A stretch of 64,000 nt of DNA from CAWIJJ01 sp963836405 (GTDB taxonomy: Bacteria; Acidobacteriota; Terriglobia; Bryobacterales; Bryobacteraceae). Under the pieces are notes generated by a model that saw only the letters and a program-made list of their open reading frames with translations, searched no databases and was not told the DNA's origin. The DNA lies in NCBI GenBank assembly GCA_963836405.1, contig CAWIJL010000003.1, forward strand, positions 248,001-312,000. The letters are read 5' to 3'. This document shows, piece after piece, positions 44,710 through 53,572 of the stretch (the stretch's first letter is position 1; the number at the start of each line of letters is the position of its first letter). The translations under genes and the position numbers were made by a program.

Positions 44710-45471
44710 ATGGCCTGGTTGCCACGCAAGCTTTCGGGCTTCCTCGCGCTCGCGGCCGTCCTGGCGGCGGCCGCGCCCGCGCAACAGGGGCCCGAGCCTA
44801 ACCCGCAGCAGACGATTGAAGCGCTGGAGCAGCGCGTGGAAACGCTGCGCCACATTCTGATGGATTGGGGCGGGCTGACGCGCTACGGCAGCGACGATGC
44901 CGAACTCGGAGCGCCCAAGCCCGGAGAAAATCGCGTGGTGTTTCTGGGCGACCAGATCACCGAAAACTGGCCGGACTTCTTTCCGGGCAAGCCGTACATC
45001 AACCGCGGCATCGCCAACCAGACTTCGCCGCAGTTGTTGCTCCGTTTCCAGCAGGACGTGGTGTCGCTCGAGCCGAAGGCCGTGGTGATTCAGGTAGGAA
45101 CCAACGATCTGGCGGCAGTGATGGGCCCCGCCACGCAGGGCACCATCGCGGAGAATGTGACCACTATGGTGGACCTCGCGCGATTCCACGGAATCCGCGT
45201 GATCCTGGCCTCTGTGACTCCTGTGTGCGATTGCTACAAGAAACAGACCGGCCTTCGCCCGCAGGGAAAGATCATCGGACTGAACGGCTGGATCCGCGAC
45301 TATGCCGCGAAGACCGGCTCGGTGTACCTCGATTACTACTCCGCACTGGCGGATGGACGGAACTTCAAGAAGGAACTCACCAGCGACGGACTGCTTCCCA
45401 ACAAAGCGGGTTATGCCGTAATGGCGCCGCTTGCCGAGCAGGCCATCGCGCGGGCGCTCGAAAAGAAATAG
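44710..45471 (+). CDS. Secreted SGNH/GDSL-like protein lacking catalytic Ser and His
   Basis: 253-residue exported protein with a signal peptide (LSGFLALAAVLAAAAPAQQ). The fold is clearly SGNH: VVFLGDQITENWPDFFPGKPYINRG, then IQVGTNDLAA with the block III Gly/Asn (N132), then TSDGLLPNKAGY. However, the block I Ser of G-D-S is Gln (residue 82, codon cag) and the block V His of D-G-L-H-P is Leu (residue 229, codon ctt). An intact relative lies at 50269-50997. It is therefore probably a non-enzymatic binding protein. It starts 7 nt after propeller A and ends 21 nt before propeller B. Confidence 0.87.
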   Translation: MAWLPRKLSGFLALAAVLAAAAPAQQGPEPNPQQTIEALEQRVETLRHILMDWGGLTRYGSDDAELGAPKPGENRVVFLGDQITENWPDFFPGKPYINRGIANQTSPQLLLRFQQDVVSLEPKAVVIQVGTNDLAAVMGPATQGTIAENVTTMVDLARFHGIRVILASVTPVCDCYKKQTGLRPQGKIIGLNGWIRDYAAKTGSVYLDYYSALADGRNFKKELTSDGLLPNKAGYAVMAPLAEQAIARALEKK

Positions 45472-45492
45472 TTTTTGAAAAGGAAATTGGAT

Positions 45493-47109
45493 ATGCGCAG
45501 ATTCGCCGCCACTCTGGTTCTCTCGGGTACTTGTTCGCTTTTTTCGGCCGGCGCCGCCTTGGCTCAAGGACGCGGCGGCAACGACTGGGTGACTGCCGGG
45601 AGCGATCCGCATCGCTCCTCGTGGGTACGCACGGACGCCAAGATCTCTCCGGATTCGATGCAGAAGCCGGGCTTTGCGTTCCTTTGGAAGGTGAAGCTGA
45701 ACAACGATCCCAGGCAGATGAACTCGCTGTCGTCGGGGGTCACCATGGACCGGTACATCGGCTACCGTGGATTCCGGTCAATGGCTTATGTGGGCGGCAG
45801 TTCGGACGGCATCTTCGCGTTCGATTCCGATTTGGGCCGGATCGAATGGCAGAAGAAGTTTCCGGGCGGAAGCGCGCAGGCGGGAACACCTGCCTGCCCG
45901 GGCGGCTTGACGGCGGCACCCGCGCGGCCGGCCAGCCTCGGCTTCCCCGCGACTCCGGGTGCGGGCGGCGGCGGACGCGGGCGCGGCAACCCGGCTAAGT
46001 CGGCTGTGGGCGAACCGGGCGAAGGCGCTGCGATTCTGAAGGAACTCGAAGCTGCCGCCGCTGCGCGCGCGGCCGGCGGCGGACGGGGACGCGGCGGCTT
46101 CGGCGGAGGCGGCGGCGGACAGGCCAGCGTGGCCGCGCCGGGCGCTCCGAAACCGGCCGCGGGCGGCGGCCGCGGGCGCCAACCGAGCTTCCTCTTTGCC
46201 GTCTCGAGCGACGGCATGTTCCACTCCATGTACGTGTCGAATGGCGAAGAACCGTATCCGGCGGTGAAGTTCCTGGGTCCGAACGCCAATGTCTCGAGCC
46301 TGACCGTGGTTGACGGCGTCGCTTACGCGACCACCAGCAACGGCTGCGGCGGCGTGCCGGACGGCGTGTACGCCCTCGACTTCGACACCGAGCAGGTGGC
46401 GAGTTTCAAAGCTGAAGGCGGCGTTGCCGGCGATTCCGGTGCGGCCTTCGGGCCGGACGGCACGATTTATATCGCTACCGGCGCGGGCGACCTTGTGGCG
46501 CTCGAGCCCAAGACGCTGCAGAAGAAGGACAGCTACAAGTCGGGATCGGCATTCGTCACTTCGCCCGTGGTCTTCGAGATGAAGGACGAAGTGATGGTGG
46601 CCGCCGGCGCGAAGGATGGGATCCACGTTTTGAACACGAAGTCGCTGGGTTCGGCCGCGGCCAAACATGCCGGAACGGTGGCCACCGCCGACCTGGCGAG
46701 CTGGCAGGATACGGCGGGCACTCGATGGCTGCTGGTGCCCACGGTGAATGAAATTTCGGCGCTGAAGGTGGCCGGTGAGGGCAGCGCGCTGAGCGTGCAA
46801 CAGGGCTGGAATTCGCGCGACCTGAACTCGCCCATCACCCCGATGATCATCAACGGCGTGGTGTTTGCCGTTTCGAGCGGCGCGGCCCGCGCTTCCGATC
46901 CCAAAATGACGGCGGCGCAGCTAGTGCAGCGTTCCACCCCGGCCGTGCTCTACGCCCTGAATGCCGAGACCGGCAAGGAATTCTGGAACAGCGGCAAGAC
47001 AATGACTTCTTTCGTGACCACCGGCGGACTGTCCGGCAGTGGAAGCCAATTATACCTTGGGACATATGACGGGACTTTTTACGCCTTCGGGTTTCCGATC
47101 GAACACTAG
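45493..47109 (+). CDS. Secreted PQQ-type beta-propeller protein B with Gly-rich insert
   Basis: 538-residue exported paralogue of propeller A: both share the W-x-T-x-G-x-D start, LLWKxKLxNxPRQM, the CPGG turn, the C-G-G turn, TRWLLVP/TRWVLTP and AVLYALxAxTGKEFWNSG. The ATG at 45493 is preceded by AAAGGAAA; an in-frame TTG at 45475 is less likely. The signal peptide ends near AALAQ. Residues about 155-235 are a Gly/Arg/Ala-rich low-complexity insert absent from propeller A, lying between two blades. PQQ binding is unproven. Its 3' end overlaps the next gene by 44 nt. Confidence 0.85.
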   Translation: MRRFAATLVLSGTCSLFSAGAALAQGRGGNDWVTAGSDPHRSSWVRTDAKISPDSMQKPGFAFLWKVKLNNDPRQMNSLSSGVTMDRYIGYRGFRSMAYVGGSSDGIFAFDSDLGRIEWQKKFPGGSAQAGTPACPGGLTAAPARPASLGFPATPGAGGGGRGRGNPAKSAVGEPGEGAAILKELEAAAAARAAGGGRGRGGFGGGGGGQASVAAPGAPKPAAGGGRGRQPSFLFAVSSDGMFHSMYVSNGEEPYPAVKFLGPNANVSSLTVVDGVAYATTSNGCGGVPDGVYALDFDTEQVASFKAEGGVAGDSGAAFGPDGTIYIATGAGDLVALEPKTLQKKDSYKSGSAFVTSPVVFEMKDEVMVAAGAKDGIHVLNTKSLGSAAAKHAGTVATADLASWQDTAGTRWLLVPTVNEISALKVAGEGSALSVQQGWNSRDLNSPITPMIINGVVFAVSSGAARASDPKMTAAQLVQRSTPAVLYALNAETGKEFWNSGKTMTSFVTTGGLSGSGSQLYLGTYDGTFYAFGFPIEH

Positions 47110-47560
47110 GCTCGCCCTTTGGTGCGCCGCTCTCTCTCTTTTTGCCGGGGCCGCCCACGCGCAGTTGAAGGACGGCCCAGGCAAGGCGGAGACGGAGCAG
47201 TTATGCTCGGGTTGCCATGAAGTGGCGCGGTCCGTCTCGCTGCGGCAGGATCGCGCCGGCTGGCAGGCAACCGTCAACAAAATGGTTTCGCTCGGCGCCG
47301 CCGCTACGGACGCGCAGATCAAGACCGTTGTGGATTACCTGGCCGCCAATTACCCGGCCGAGGAGATGCCGAAGCTGAATGTGAATAAAGCGACGGCCAT
47401 CGAACTCGAAAGCCGCCTCTCGCTGCTGCGCTCGCAGGCGGCGGCCGTCATTCAATACCGTACGAAGAACGGCGATTTCAAGTCGATCGCGGACCTCGAG
47501 AAGGTGCCCGGGATCGACGTCGCCAAAATCGAAGCCAGGAAAGATCACATCACGTTCTGA
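47066..47560 (+). CDS. Cytochrome c-type haem motif joined to helix-hairpin-helix domain
   Basis: 164-residue exported protein. The signal peptide is RLALWCAALSLFAGAAHA. A single haem-binding CSGCH follows near residue 48 within a short cytochrome-like domain, with a possible distal Met among MVSLGA and EEMPKL. The C-terminal part (about 110-164) is a ComEA-like helix-hairpin-helix (LNVNKATAIELES, then FKSIADLEKVPGIDVAKIE), a fold that normally binds DNA. The ATG at 47066 overlaps the upstream propeller gene by 44 nt; an in-frame GTG at 47039 is an alternative. It probably accepts electrons from the propeller proteins. Confidence 0.82.
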   Translation: MTGLFTPSGFRSNTRLALWCAALSLFAGAAHAQLKDGPGKAETEQLCSGCHEVARSVSLRQDRAGWQATVNKMVSLGAAATDAQIKTVVDYLAANYPAEEMPKLNVNKATAIELESRLSLLRSQAAAVIQYRTKNGDFKSIADLEKVPGIDVAKIEARKDHITF

Positions 47561-47632
47561 GCATCGCCCCTGACGCCAATCCTCATCCCTTACCCTGGAG
47601 GTATGGGTACTCGACTTGATGCATGGAGGGGG

Positions 47633-49273
47633 ATGAAGAAATACTGGCTGGCTCCGGTGGTGCTTGCCTGCGCCGCCGCGATTGCTGCGCAAACCAGTCC
47701 CCCGAAAATGGAGACGCACGATGTGAAGGCCCGCCTGGCGCGCTGGAAGGCCGTGGAAATGCCTTTCCGCCCCGAGGGGCTTTCCGCGAACGAGCGCCAA
47801 ATGGTGGACAAGCTGGTGCAAGCCTGCCAGCTTCTGGATAGCGTCTTCTGGCGGCAAAGCGATCTGGTGGGTCTGGAAGTGTACAAGACCACCACCGACG
47901 CGGCGTTGAAGCAACTGGTCGGAGTGATGGGCGGGCGATGGGACCTGCTCGACGCCAACCAGCCGTTCCTCGGCAACACTCCGATGCCGCCCGGCCACGA
48001 GTGGTATCCGCACGACCTCACGCACGAACAAATCGAGGAGTATGTCCGGAAGAATCCGGGCGACCGGGCCGCGATCTACGACCCCTTCACCGTCGTCAGG
48101 CGGCAGGGCGGGCGCCTGGTGGGCATCAAGTATCACGAGGTTTACCGCGATCTGGTGAAGCCGATGGCCCAGGCGCTCCGCGAAGCGGCCGACCTTTCGC
48201 CCGACCCCGCTTTCGCCAACTACCTGCGCCTGCGCGCCGATGCGCTGCTCACCGACGACTACTACCGCAGCGACCTTGCCTGGCTGGATCTCAAGGACCC
48301 GAAGATCGACGTGATCTTCGCGCCCTACGAGACCTACATCGACGGCCTGCTGGGGGTGAAGACCAGTTACGGCGCGTCCATCCTCATCCGCAACGACGAG
48401 GAGAGCCGCAAACTGGCTGCGTACGAAAAGTATGTGCCCGATATGCAGGACGCGCTGCCGCTCGACAAGGCGGACCGCCCGTCCAAGCACGGCCACGCCA
48501 CGCCCATGGAGGTGATGGACGCGCCCTTCCGCGCCGGCGACCTGCTGCACGGCTATCAGGCAGTGGCGGACAATTTGCCGAACGATCCGCGCGTGCACGA
48601 AGCGAAAGGTTCCAAGAAGATCTTCTTCAAGAACTTCGGCGATGCGCGCGTGGACTACGTCATCGTGCCGCTGGCGAAGAAAATGATGGTGCCCGCGCAG
48701 GCATCGCTCGTATCGGGCGAAGGCTACCTGGCCGGCACGCTGCTGCACGAAATCGCGCACGACCTCGGTCCGGTGTTCGCCCGCCGCAAGGGCAAGCAGG
48801 TGCCGATCAACGAGGCCATCGGTCCGGCCTATTCCGCCCTGGAGGAGGCCAAGGCAGACGTGGTGGGGATGTTCGGCATGAATTGGCTGGTGGATCACCA
48901 GGCCATGCCGAAAGACCACCTGGAGGGCAACTACGCATCGTACGTGGCCGGATTGCTGCGGACCCTCCGCTTCGGAACCGGCGAAGCGCATAGCCGCGCG
49001 GAGATGATGCAGTTCAACTACCTGCTGGAAAACCGCGCCGTTACCCGGAGCGGCGGCCGCTACTCGGTGGATTACGCGAAGATGCCCGCCACCATCGCGG
49101 CGCTCGCCCGGGAACTCCTCGAGATCGAGGCGACCGGCGACCGCAGCCGCGCCGAAAGCTGGTTCGCCAAATACGAAAGAATGCCCGCCGATTTGAAGGC
49201 GGCGCTCGACGCCACGTCCGATATCCCCGTGGACATCCGCCCCGTCTTTTCCTTCCCGCAGAAGGTGCGTTAA
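47633..49273 (+). CDS. Secreted dipeptidyl-peptidase III-like (M49-type) metallopeptidase
   Basis: 546-residue exported protein. The ATG at 47633 is chosen because it begins a clean signal peptide (KKYWLAPVVLACAAAIAAQ); an ATG at 47603 would add ten residues. The zinc site is HEIAHD (about 372-377) with the second part EEAKAD about 30 residues on, the arrangement of the M49 family, which removes dipeptides from peptide N-termini; here the first motif is a five-residue HExxH instead of the longer HExxGH of eukaryotic enzymes. The substrate is unknown. A Tat-type amidohydrolase gene follows 29 nt later. Confidence 0.8.
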   Translation: MKKYWLAPVVLACAAAIAAQTSPPKMETHDVKARLARWKAVEMPFRPEGLSANERQMVDKLVQACQLLDSVFWRQSDLVGLEVYKTTTDAALKQLVGVMGGRWDLLDANQPFLGNTPMPPGHEWYPHDLTHEQIEEYVRKNPGDRAAIYDPFTVVRRQGGRLVGIKYHEVYRDLVKPMAQALREAADLSPDPAFANYLRLRADALLTDDYYRSDLAWLDLKDPKIDVIFAPYETYIDGLLGVKTSYGASILIRNDEESRKLAAYEKYVPDMQDALPLDKADRPSKHGHATPMEVMDAPFRAGDLLHGYQAVADNLPNDPRVHEAKGSKKIFFKNFGDARVDYVIVPLAKKMMVPAQASLVSGEGYLAGTLLHEIAHDLGPVFARRKGKQVPINEAIGPAYSALEEAKADVVGMFGMNWLVDHQAMPKDHLEGNYASYVAGLLRTLRFGTGEAHSRAEMMQFNYLLENRAVTRSGGRYSVDYAKMPATIAALARELLEIEATGDRSRAESWFAKYERMPADLKAALDATSDIPVDIRPVFSFPQKVR

Positions 49274-49302
49274 GGGACCTGGAATATGAAATACTACTGA
49301 GC

Positions 49303-50253
49303 GTGGACCGCAGGACGTTTCTCGGAATCGCGGGAGGAGCGGCGATGGGGGGCGCGAAGGCCGAGGAGCCGCCCATTCCCATCATCGACACCCACATCCA
49401 CCTGTTCGACCCCACCCGGCCGGAAGGCGTGCCCTGGCCGGCCAAAGAAAATGCCGCGTTGTACCAGCCCGCCCTGCCCGGGCGCTACCGCGAACTCGCC
49501 GGGCCGCTGGGGGTGAAGGGCGCCATCGAGATCGAGTGCAGCCCGTGGCTCGAAGATAACCAGTGGGTGCTGGACGTGGCGGCGAAGGACCCGATCATCG
49601 TGGGCACGGTGGGCGACCTCGAGCCCGGACGGCCGGAATTCGCGCGGCGCCTGGAGCGGTTTCACCACAACCCTTTGTTTCTGGGGATTCGCTACGGCAA
49701 CCTGTGGGGGCGGAACCTCAGCGAGGACGCGGCGAATCCCGATTTCACCGCCGGCCTTCGTTTGCTGGCGGGTGCGGGCCTTGTGCTCGATACCGCCAAT
49801 CCCGATCCGGCCCTGATTGACGCAGTCGTGCGGATTACCGACAAGGTGGGTAGTTTGCGCGTGGTGGTAGACCATCTGCCGCAGTTGAACCCGCCCGCCG
49901 CTCCGCCGGCGCTGGCCGCGTACCGCGCAAACTTGCGGGAACTCGGAAAGCGCCCGCAAGTCTACGTGAAGATTTCGCAGGTGCTGCGGCGGGTGGAGGG
50001 GCGCGTGCCAGAGGACCTGAATTTCTACAGGGACCGCCTCGACGAGCTTTTCGAAATCTTCGGCGAGGACCGCGTGCTCTACGGCAGCGATTGGCCGAAC
50101 AACGACCAGTGGGGACCGTATGCGACGGTGCTGGCCCTGGTTCGCGAGTACTTCAACGCAAAAGGCCGCACCGCCGCCGAGAAATATTTCTGGCGAAACT
50201 CGCTGGCGGCGTATCGTTGGGTGCGGCGCGATCCCGGGCAGCCGGAGGCGTAA
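49303..50253 (+). CDS. Tat-exported amidohydrolase-2 family protein
   Basis: 316-residue TIM-barrel hydrolase. GTG start at 49303. The N-terminus is a twin-arginine signal (MDRRTFLGIAGGAAMGGAKA). The metal site begins with IIDTHIHLFDP, continues with VVDHLPQLN, and ends with LYGSDWPNN, as in the family of lactone hydrolases and decarboxylases related to 4-sulfomuconolactonase and L-fucono-lactonase. A sugar lactone is a plausible but unproven substrate. It ends 15 nt from the convergent SGNH hydrolase gene. Confidence 0.87.
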   Translation: MDRRTFLGIAGGAAMGGAKAEEPPIPIIDTHIHLFDPTRPEGVPWPAKENAALYQPALPGRYRELAGPLGVKGAIEIECSPWLEDNQWVLDVAAKDPIIVGTVGDLEPGRPEFARRLERFHHNPLFLGIRYGNLWGRNLSEDAANPDFTAGLRLLAGAGLVLDTANPDPALIDAVVRITDKVGSLRVVVDHLPQLNPPAAPPALAAYRANLRELGKRPQVYVKISQVLRRVEGRVPEDLNFYRDRLDELFEIFGEDRVLYGSDWPNNDQWGPYATVLALVREYFNAKGRTAAEKYFWRNSLAAYRWVRRDPGQPEA

Positions 50254-50268
50254 CCTGCGCGGGCATCG

Positions 50269-50997
50269 CTACTTCTGAAGCGCCGCCTCGATGGCGCGCG
50301 CCGCCAGCGGTTCCATGGCCGCATAGCCTGCGTCGTTGGGATGCAAACCGTCGGCCGTGAAATCGGAGCGCAGGAATCCCTTCTCGTCCAGCATCGCGTC
50401 CCAATAATCGAGGTAGACAATCTTTTCCCGCGCCGCGTAGTCTTTCATCCAGTCGTTGAGGGCGCGCAGTTTCTCCGGCGGCCGTTTTTCGGTCTGCGGC
50501 CCGTGGGCGTCCGTGACCGGCAGCATGGAGGAGAGCACGACGCGGATGCCGTTGGCGCGCGCCAAATCCACCATGGACATGAGATCGTCGCGTGTCGCTT
50601 CCGGCGTGAGCGGCCCGAGACTGCCGCCGATATCGTTGGTGCCGCCCAGGATCACCACCACGCGCGGCTTCAGCGCGATCACATCCTGGCGGAAGCGGAG
50701 CAGCATCTGGCTGGTGAGTTGCCCGCTGATGCCGCGGTTAATGTACGGCTTTCCGGGAAAAAATTTGCCGAAGCGGCGGCCCCAGAAGTCGGTGATGGAG
50801 TCTCCCATGAAGACCACCCGCTCTTCCCCGGGCTGCGGGGGCGCGAGCTTCCCGTTTTCCGCGGCGTAGCGCCCCAGCGCCGCGATGTCGGACAGCGACC
50901 GGCGGGCTTGCGCCTGCGGCGAGTTGCCGGTCTGAGGCGCGGGCGTGGTTTGGGCGGCAGCGGCGAAGACAGCCGCCAGCAAGAGCAGGATTCGCAT
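50269..50997 (-). CDS. Secreted SGNH/GDSL hydrolase (catalytic residues intact)
   Basis: 242-residue exported esterase-type hydrolase. Signal peptide: ILLLLAAVFAAAAQ. Block I is FMGDSITDFW (Ser about 67), followed by GKPYINRGISGQ, block III ILGGTNDIGG and block V ADGLHPNDAGY with the catalytic Asp-His pair. It resembles the platelet-activating-factor acetylhydrolase/carbohydrate-esterase type and is a close relative of the inactive-looking protein at 44710. It is divergent from the peroxidase gene. Confidence 0.92.
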   Translation of the reverse strand: MRILLLLAAVFAAAAQTTPAPQTGNSPQAQARRSLSDIAALGRYAAENGKLAPPQPGEERVVFMGDSITDFWGRRFGKFFPGKPYINRGISGQLTSQMLLRFRQDVIALKPRVVVILGGTNDIGGSLGPLTPEATRDDLMSMVDLARANGIRVVLSSMLPVTDAHGPQTEKRPPEKLRALNDWMKDYAAREKIVYLDYWDAMLDEKGFLRSDFTADGLHPNDAGYAAMEPLAARAIEAALQK

Positions 50998-51023
50998 GAG
51001 ACGATTCTATCGCTGCTCTATTC

Positions 51024-51050
51024 TTGCACCGGAGCGGGTCCGCTTATAAT
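51024..51050 (+). promoter_or_regulatory. Promoter of the di-haem peroxidase gene
   Basis: A consensus TATAAT at 51045-51050 lies 20 nt before the ATG. A TTGCAC at 51024-51029 is only 15 bp away, and TCTTGC two bases earlier would give 17 bp, so the -35 is weak. A strong AGGAGG follows the expected start site. Confidence 0.6.
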
Positions 51051-51069
51051 CGAATATTAGGAGGTTCGG

Positions 51070-52113
51070 ATGCGAAAGTTCTTTTATTCAGCCCTTGCAT
51101 TAACCGCGGCAATGCTGCTCGTTCCCGGATGCGCGAAGAAAGCCCCGTCCCTCGACGAGGCACGTCTTCAGGAATTCGCTCCGCTGCCCGAGACGATCCC
51201 GGCGAAGACCGCGGGTCCGATCGAGGCGCAAGTGTCACTCGGCCGGATGCTGTATTTCGACCCGCGCCTCTCCAGGAGCCAGACGATTTCATGCAACAGT
51301 TGCCATGACCTCGAAAAGTACGGCGTGGACGGGCTGCCGACTTCACCCGGGTTTAAGGGACAGCTCGGGGACCGCAATTCGCCCACGGTCTACAACGCCG
51401 CCGCGCACTTCGTGCAGTTCTGGGACGGCCGCGCGCCGGACGTGGAAGCTCAGGCGAAGGGGCCGGTGCTGAATCCGGTGGAGATGGCGATGGCCGGCGA
51501 GAAAGAAGTGCTGGCCGTGCTGCGATCGATCCCCGAGTACGTTTCCGCATTCGCGCAGGCCTTTCCGGGGGAGAAGGAGCCGGTGACGTACGACAATCTG
51601 GGCATGGCCATCGGCACGTTCGAGCGCGGGCTACTGACTCCATCCCGCTGGGACAAATTCCTGAAGGGCGACAAGGCGGCGTTGAACGAAGAGGAACAGG
51701 CCGGGCTGCACGCGTTTGTCTCCGCCGGCTGCGACGCCTGCCATGCCGGAGCGCTGATGGGTGGCGCGATCTACCAAAAGATCGGGCTGGTTAAGCCGTA
51801 TCCGGACGCCTCCGATCCCGGCCGGTTCAAAGTGACGGGCAACGAAGGCGACAGGATGGTGTTCAAGGTGCCCTCATTGCGCAACGTTTCGAAGACCGCC
51901 CCGTATTTCCACAATGGCAAGATCCCGTCGCTCGATCAGGCGGTCGCCAGCATGTCCGAGTACCAGTTGAGCCGGCCGTTGTCTGAAGCGGAGGTCAAAT
52001 CCATCGTCTCGTTTCTGAACACACTGACCGGAGAGGTCCCCGCGCAATACATTCGGAGACCCGAACTGCCGAAGAGCACGGCCAAAACGCCGAAGCCGCA
52101 GATGGGTGATTAG
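51070..52113 (+). CDS. Di-haem cytochrome c peroxidase/MauG family lipoprotein
   Basis: 347-residue periplasmic protein. The signal ends in a lipobox (LLVPGC, Cys 21). Two c-type haem motifs are present: CNSCH (about 75-79) and CDACH (about 218-222), and the sequence has SLGRMLYFDPRLSRSQTISC and FKVPSLRNVSKTAPYFHNG, typical of the peroxidase/MauG family that reduces hydrogen peroxide or oxidises partner proteins. AGGAGG lies 7 nt before the ATG. The nearby quinoproteins and cytochrome may belong to the same periplasmic redox chemistry. Confidence 0.93.
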   Translation: MRKFFYSALALTAAMLLVPGCAKKAPSLDEARLQEFAPLPETIPAKTAGPIEAQVSLGRMLYFDPRLSRSQTISCNSCHDLEKYGVDGLPTSPGFKGQLGDRNSPTVYNAAAHFVQFWDGRAPDVEAQAKGPVLNPVEMAMAGEKEVLAVLRSIPEYVSAFAQAFPGEKEPVTYDNLGMAIGTFERGLLTPSRWDKFLKGDKAALNEEEQAGLHAFVSAGCDACHAGALMGGAIYQKIGLVKPYPDASDPGRFKVTGNEGDRMVFKVPSLRNVSKTAPYFHNGKIPSLDQAVASMSEYQLSRPLSEAEVKSIVSFLNTLTGEVPAQYIRRPELPKSTAKTPKPQMGD

Positions 52114-52166
52114 CCCGGGAAACCGCGGGCATCCGAAGAGTTCGAAGGATGTGGCTCGGCCGTCGA

Positions 52167-52255
52167 TGGTGCCCGGGGCGGGAATTGAACCCGCACTCCC
52201 GTTGCCGGGAAAAGGATTTTAAGTCCTTTGCGTCTGCCAGTTTCGCCACCCGGGC
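52167..52255 (-). tRNA. tRNA-Leu (anticodon TAA)
   Basis: The minus strand folds as a class II tRNA: acceptor GCCCGGG/CCCGGGC with discriminator A, D-arm with GGCAGACGC, anticodon stem AAGGA/TCCTT around the loop CTTAAAA, a long variable arm (CCCGG-CAA-CGGG), and the T-loop GGTTCAATTCC. The 3' CCA is encoded (52167-52169). Confidence 0.97.
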
Positions 52256-52347
52256 GCGATGATCATTAACAATTTACTACGGAACACAGGCGCATGGTTG
52301 GAAACGCATCGGCCACCGAGCCGCTGTAGTTCATGGGCTTGATCTCT

Positions 52348-52710
52348 TTATCCGGTTAAGGGTCGCGCGTCCGGGGCGCGGTGGATCTGTGGACGGTCGA
52401 TCGGGGCTCCGCCGCTTTCGATCTCCCTCAGCGCGGCCAGCGCTTCTCTTTCCAGGCGCGCCGTATCGATGCCTTCACAAGCGGGCAGGTAGGCGGCCAG
52501 TTTGCGGACGGCTTTGCGCAGTTGGCGGCTCGCACCCAGCGGATTTCCCCGGCCGTCGTGATGGAAGGCTACCGCGACGTGAATCAGCGCCTGGAGAAAA
52601 AGGCGGCGCGGTCCCCGCTCAGTGGTCCATTCCTCCTCCCATACCTCGTGGGATTCGAAGAAACGGCCGTCATTGAAGAGGCGAATTCCGCGCTCGAGTA
52701 AATCGCTCAG
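52348..52710 (-). CDS. DUF309 family protein, probable CTG start
   Basis: About 120 residues. The frame reads LFNDGRFFESHEVWEEEW near its start, then ALIHVAVAFHH and SRQLRKAVRKLAAYLP, the recognisable pattern of DUF309 helical proteins (function unknown). The frame has no ATG, GTG or TTG before this conserved part; an in-frame stop lies 11 codons before the first conserved residues. CTG at 52710-52708 is the best start: GAGG from the end of the upstream gene lies 7 nt before it. The CTG is only one base past the upstream stop codon, so translational reinitiation may help. Confidence 0.75.
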   Translation of the reverse strand: MSDLLERGIRLFNDGRFFESHEVWEEEWTTERGPRRLFLQALIHVAVAFHHDGRGNPLGASRQLRKAVRKLAAYLPACEGIDTARLEREALAALREIESGGAPIDRPQIHRAPDARPLTG

Positions 52711-52711
52711 G

Positions 52712-53536
52712 TCAGATCCTCATGATCCGATGCAAGTCCGCCGTGGCCAGCGAGCGGTCCAGAAAACCGAAGCGGCCCGTGTCCTTCACCTCGCGCGCGG
52801 CGTCGAGAAATCCGGTCATGGCCGCGCGGTAAAGCGACGTCGCCAGACTGATGCGCCTGACGCCGGTCGCCGCGAGTTCCTCGACCGGGAACGACTTTCC
52901 GTTGATTCCGGCCATGAAATTAACAGGCCTGGAGACCGCAGCGCAGACTGCGCGTACGGCGTCGAGGTCGGGCAGGCCGGGAGCGAAGAGGACGTCGGCG
53001 CCGGCCTCCTCGAAGGCCCGCAGGCGGCGAATGGTTTCATTGAGACTCGGGTTCGCGTAGAGCAGATTGTGGGCCCGCGCCGTCAGGAGAAAGGGGAAGG
53101 GGAGCGCACGCGCCGCTTCCGCTGCCGCGGCGATCCGCTCGACCGCCAGTTGGAAGTCGTAAAGGGGGTGTTCCCGGTCGCCGGTCGAGTCCTCGATGGT
53201 GCAGCCGACCAGCCCCACTGCGGCCGCCAGACGAATCGTCTCAGCCACCACTTCCGGAGCATCGCCGAACCCGTTTTCAAGATCCGCGGAGACGGGCAGG
53301 TCCGTGGCATCCACGATCAGGTGGGCGTGGGCCACCGCCTCGTCTCGCGTCAGCCCGCCGTCTTTGCGTCCCAAGGCACAGGCGGAGGCGGCGCTCGACG
53401 TAGCCAGCGCTGGAAAGCCGAGTCCGGCGAGGATGAGTGCGGAGCCGGCGTCCCATGGGTTGGGAATGACGAAAGCGCCGGGGCCGTCGTGGAGCGCGCG
53501 AAAACGGGCTGCCTTTTTGTTCTGGGTGACACTCAT
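52712..53536 (-). CDS. Isocitrate lyase/PEP mutase family protein
   Basis: 274-residue TIM-barrel enzyme. Typical features are VIPNPWDAGSALILAGLGFPA, the DLPVSADLENGFGDAPE active-site stretch, GCTIEDSTGD, and FLLTARAHN. The group acts on C-C or C-P bonds of 2-oxo or phosphono acids; the exact reaction is unknown. The ATG at 53536 is used; a TTG at 53572 would extend it by 12 residues. The DUF309 gene follows directly. Confidence 0.87.
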   Translation of the reverse strand: MSVTQNKKAARFRALHDGPGAFVIPNPWDAGSALILAGLGFPALATSSAASACALGRKDGGLTRDEAVAHAHLIVDATDLPVSADLENGFGDAPEVVAETIRLAAAVGLVGCTIEDSTGDREHPLYDFQLAVERIAAAAEAARALPFPFLLTARAHNLLYANPSLNETIRRLRAFEEAGADVLFAPGLPDLDAVRAVCAAVSRPVNFMAGINGKSFPVEELAATGVRRISLATSLYRAAMTGFLDAAREVKDTGRFGFLDRSLATADLHRIMRI

Positions 53537-53572
53537 GGACTTTTGATTCGCAGCGAATTGCCTTCGATGCAA

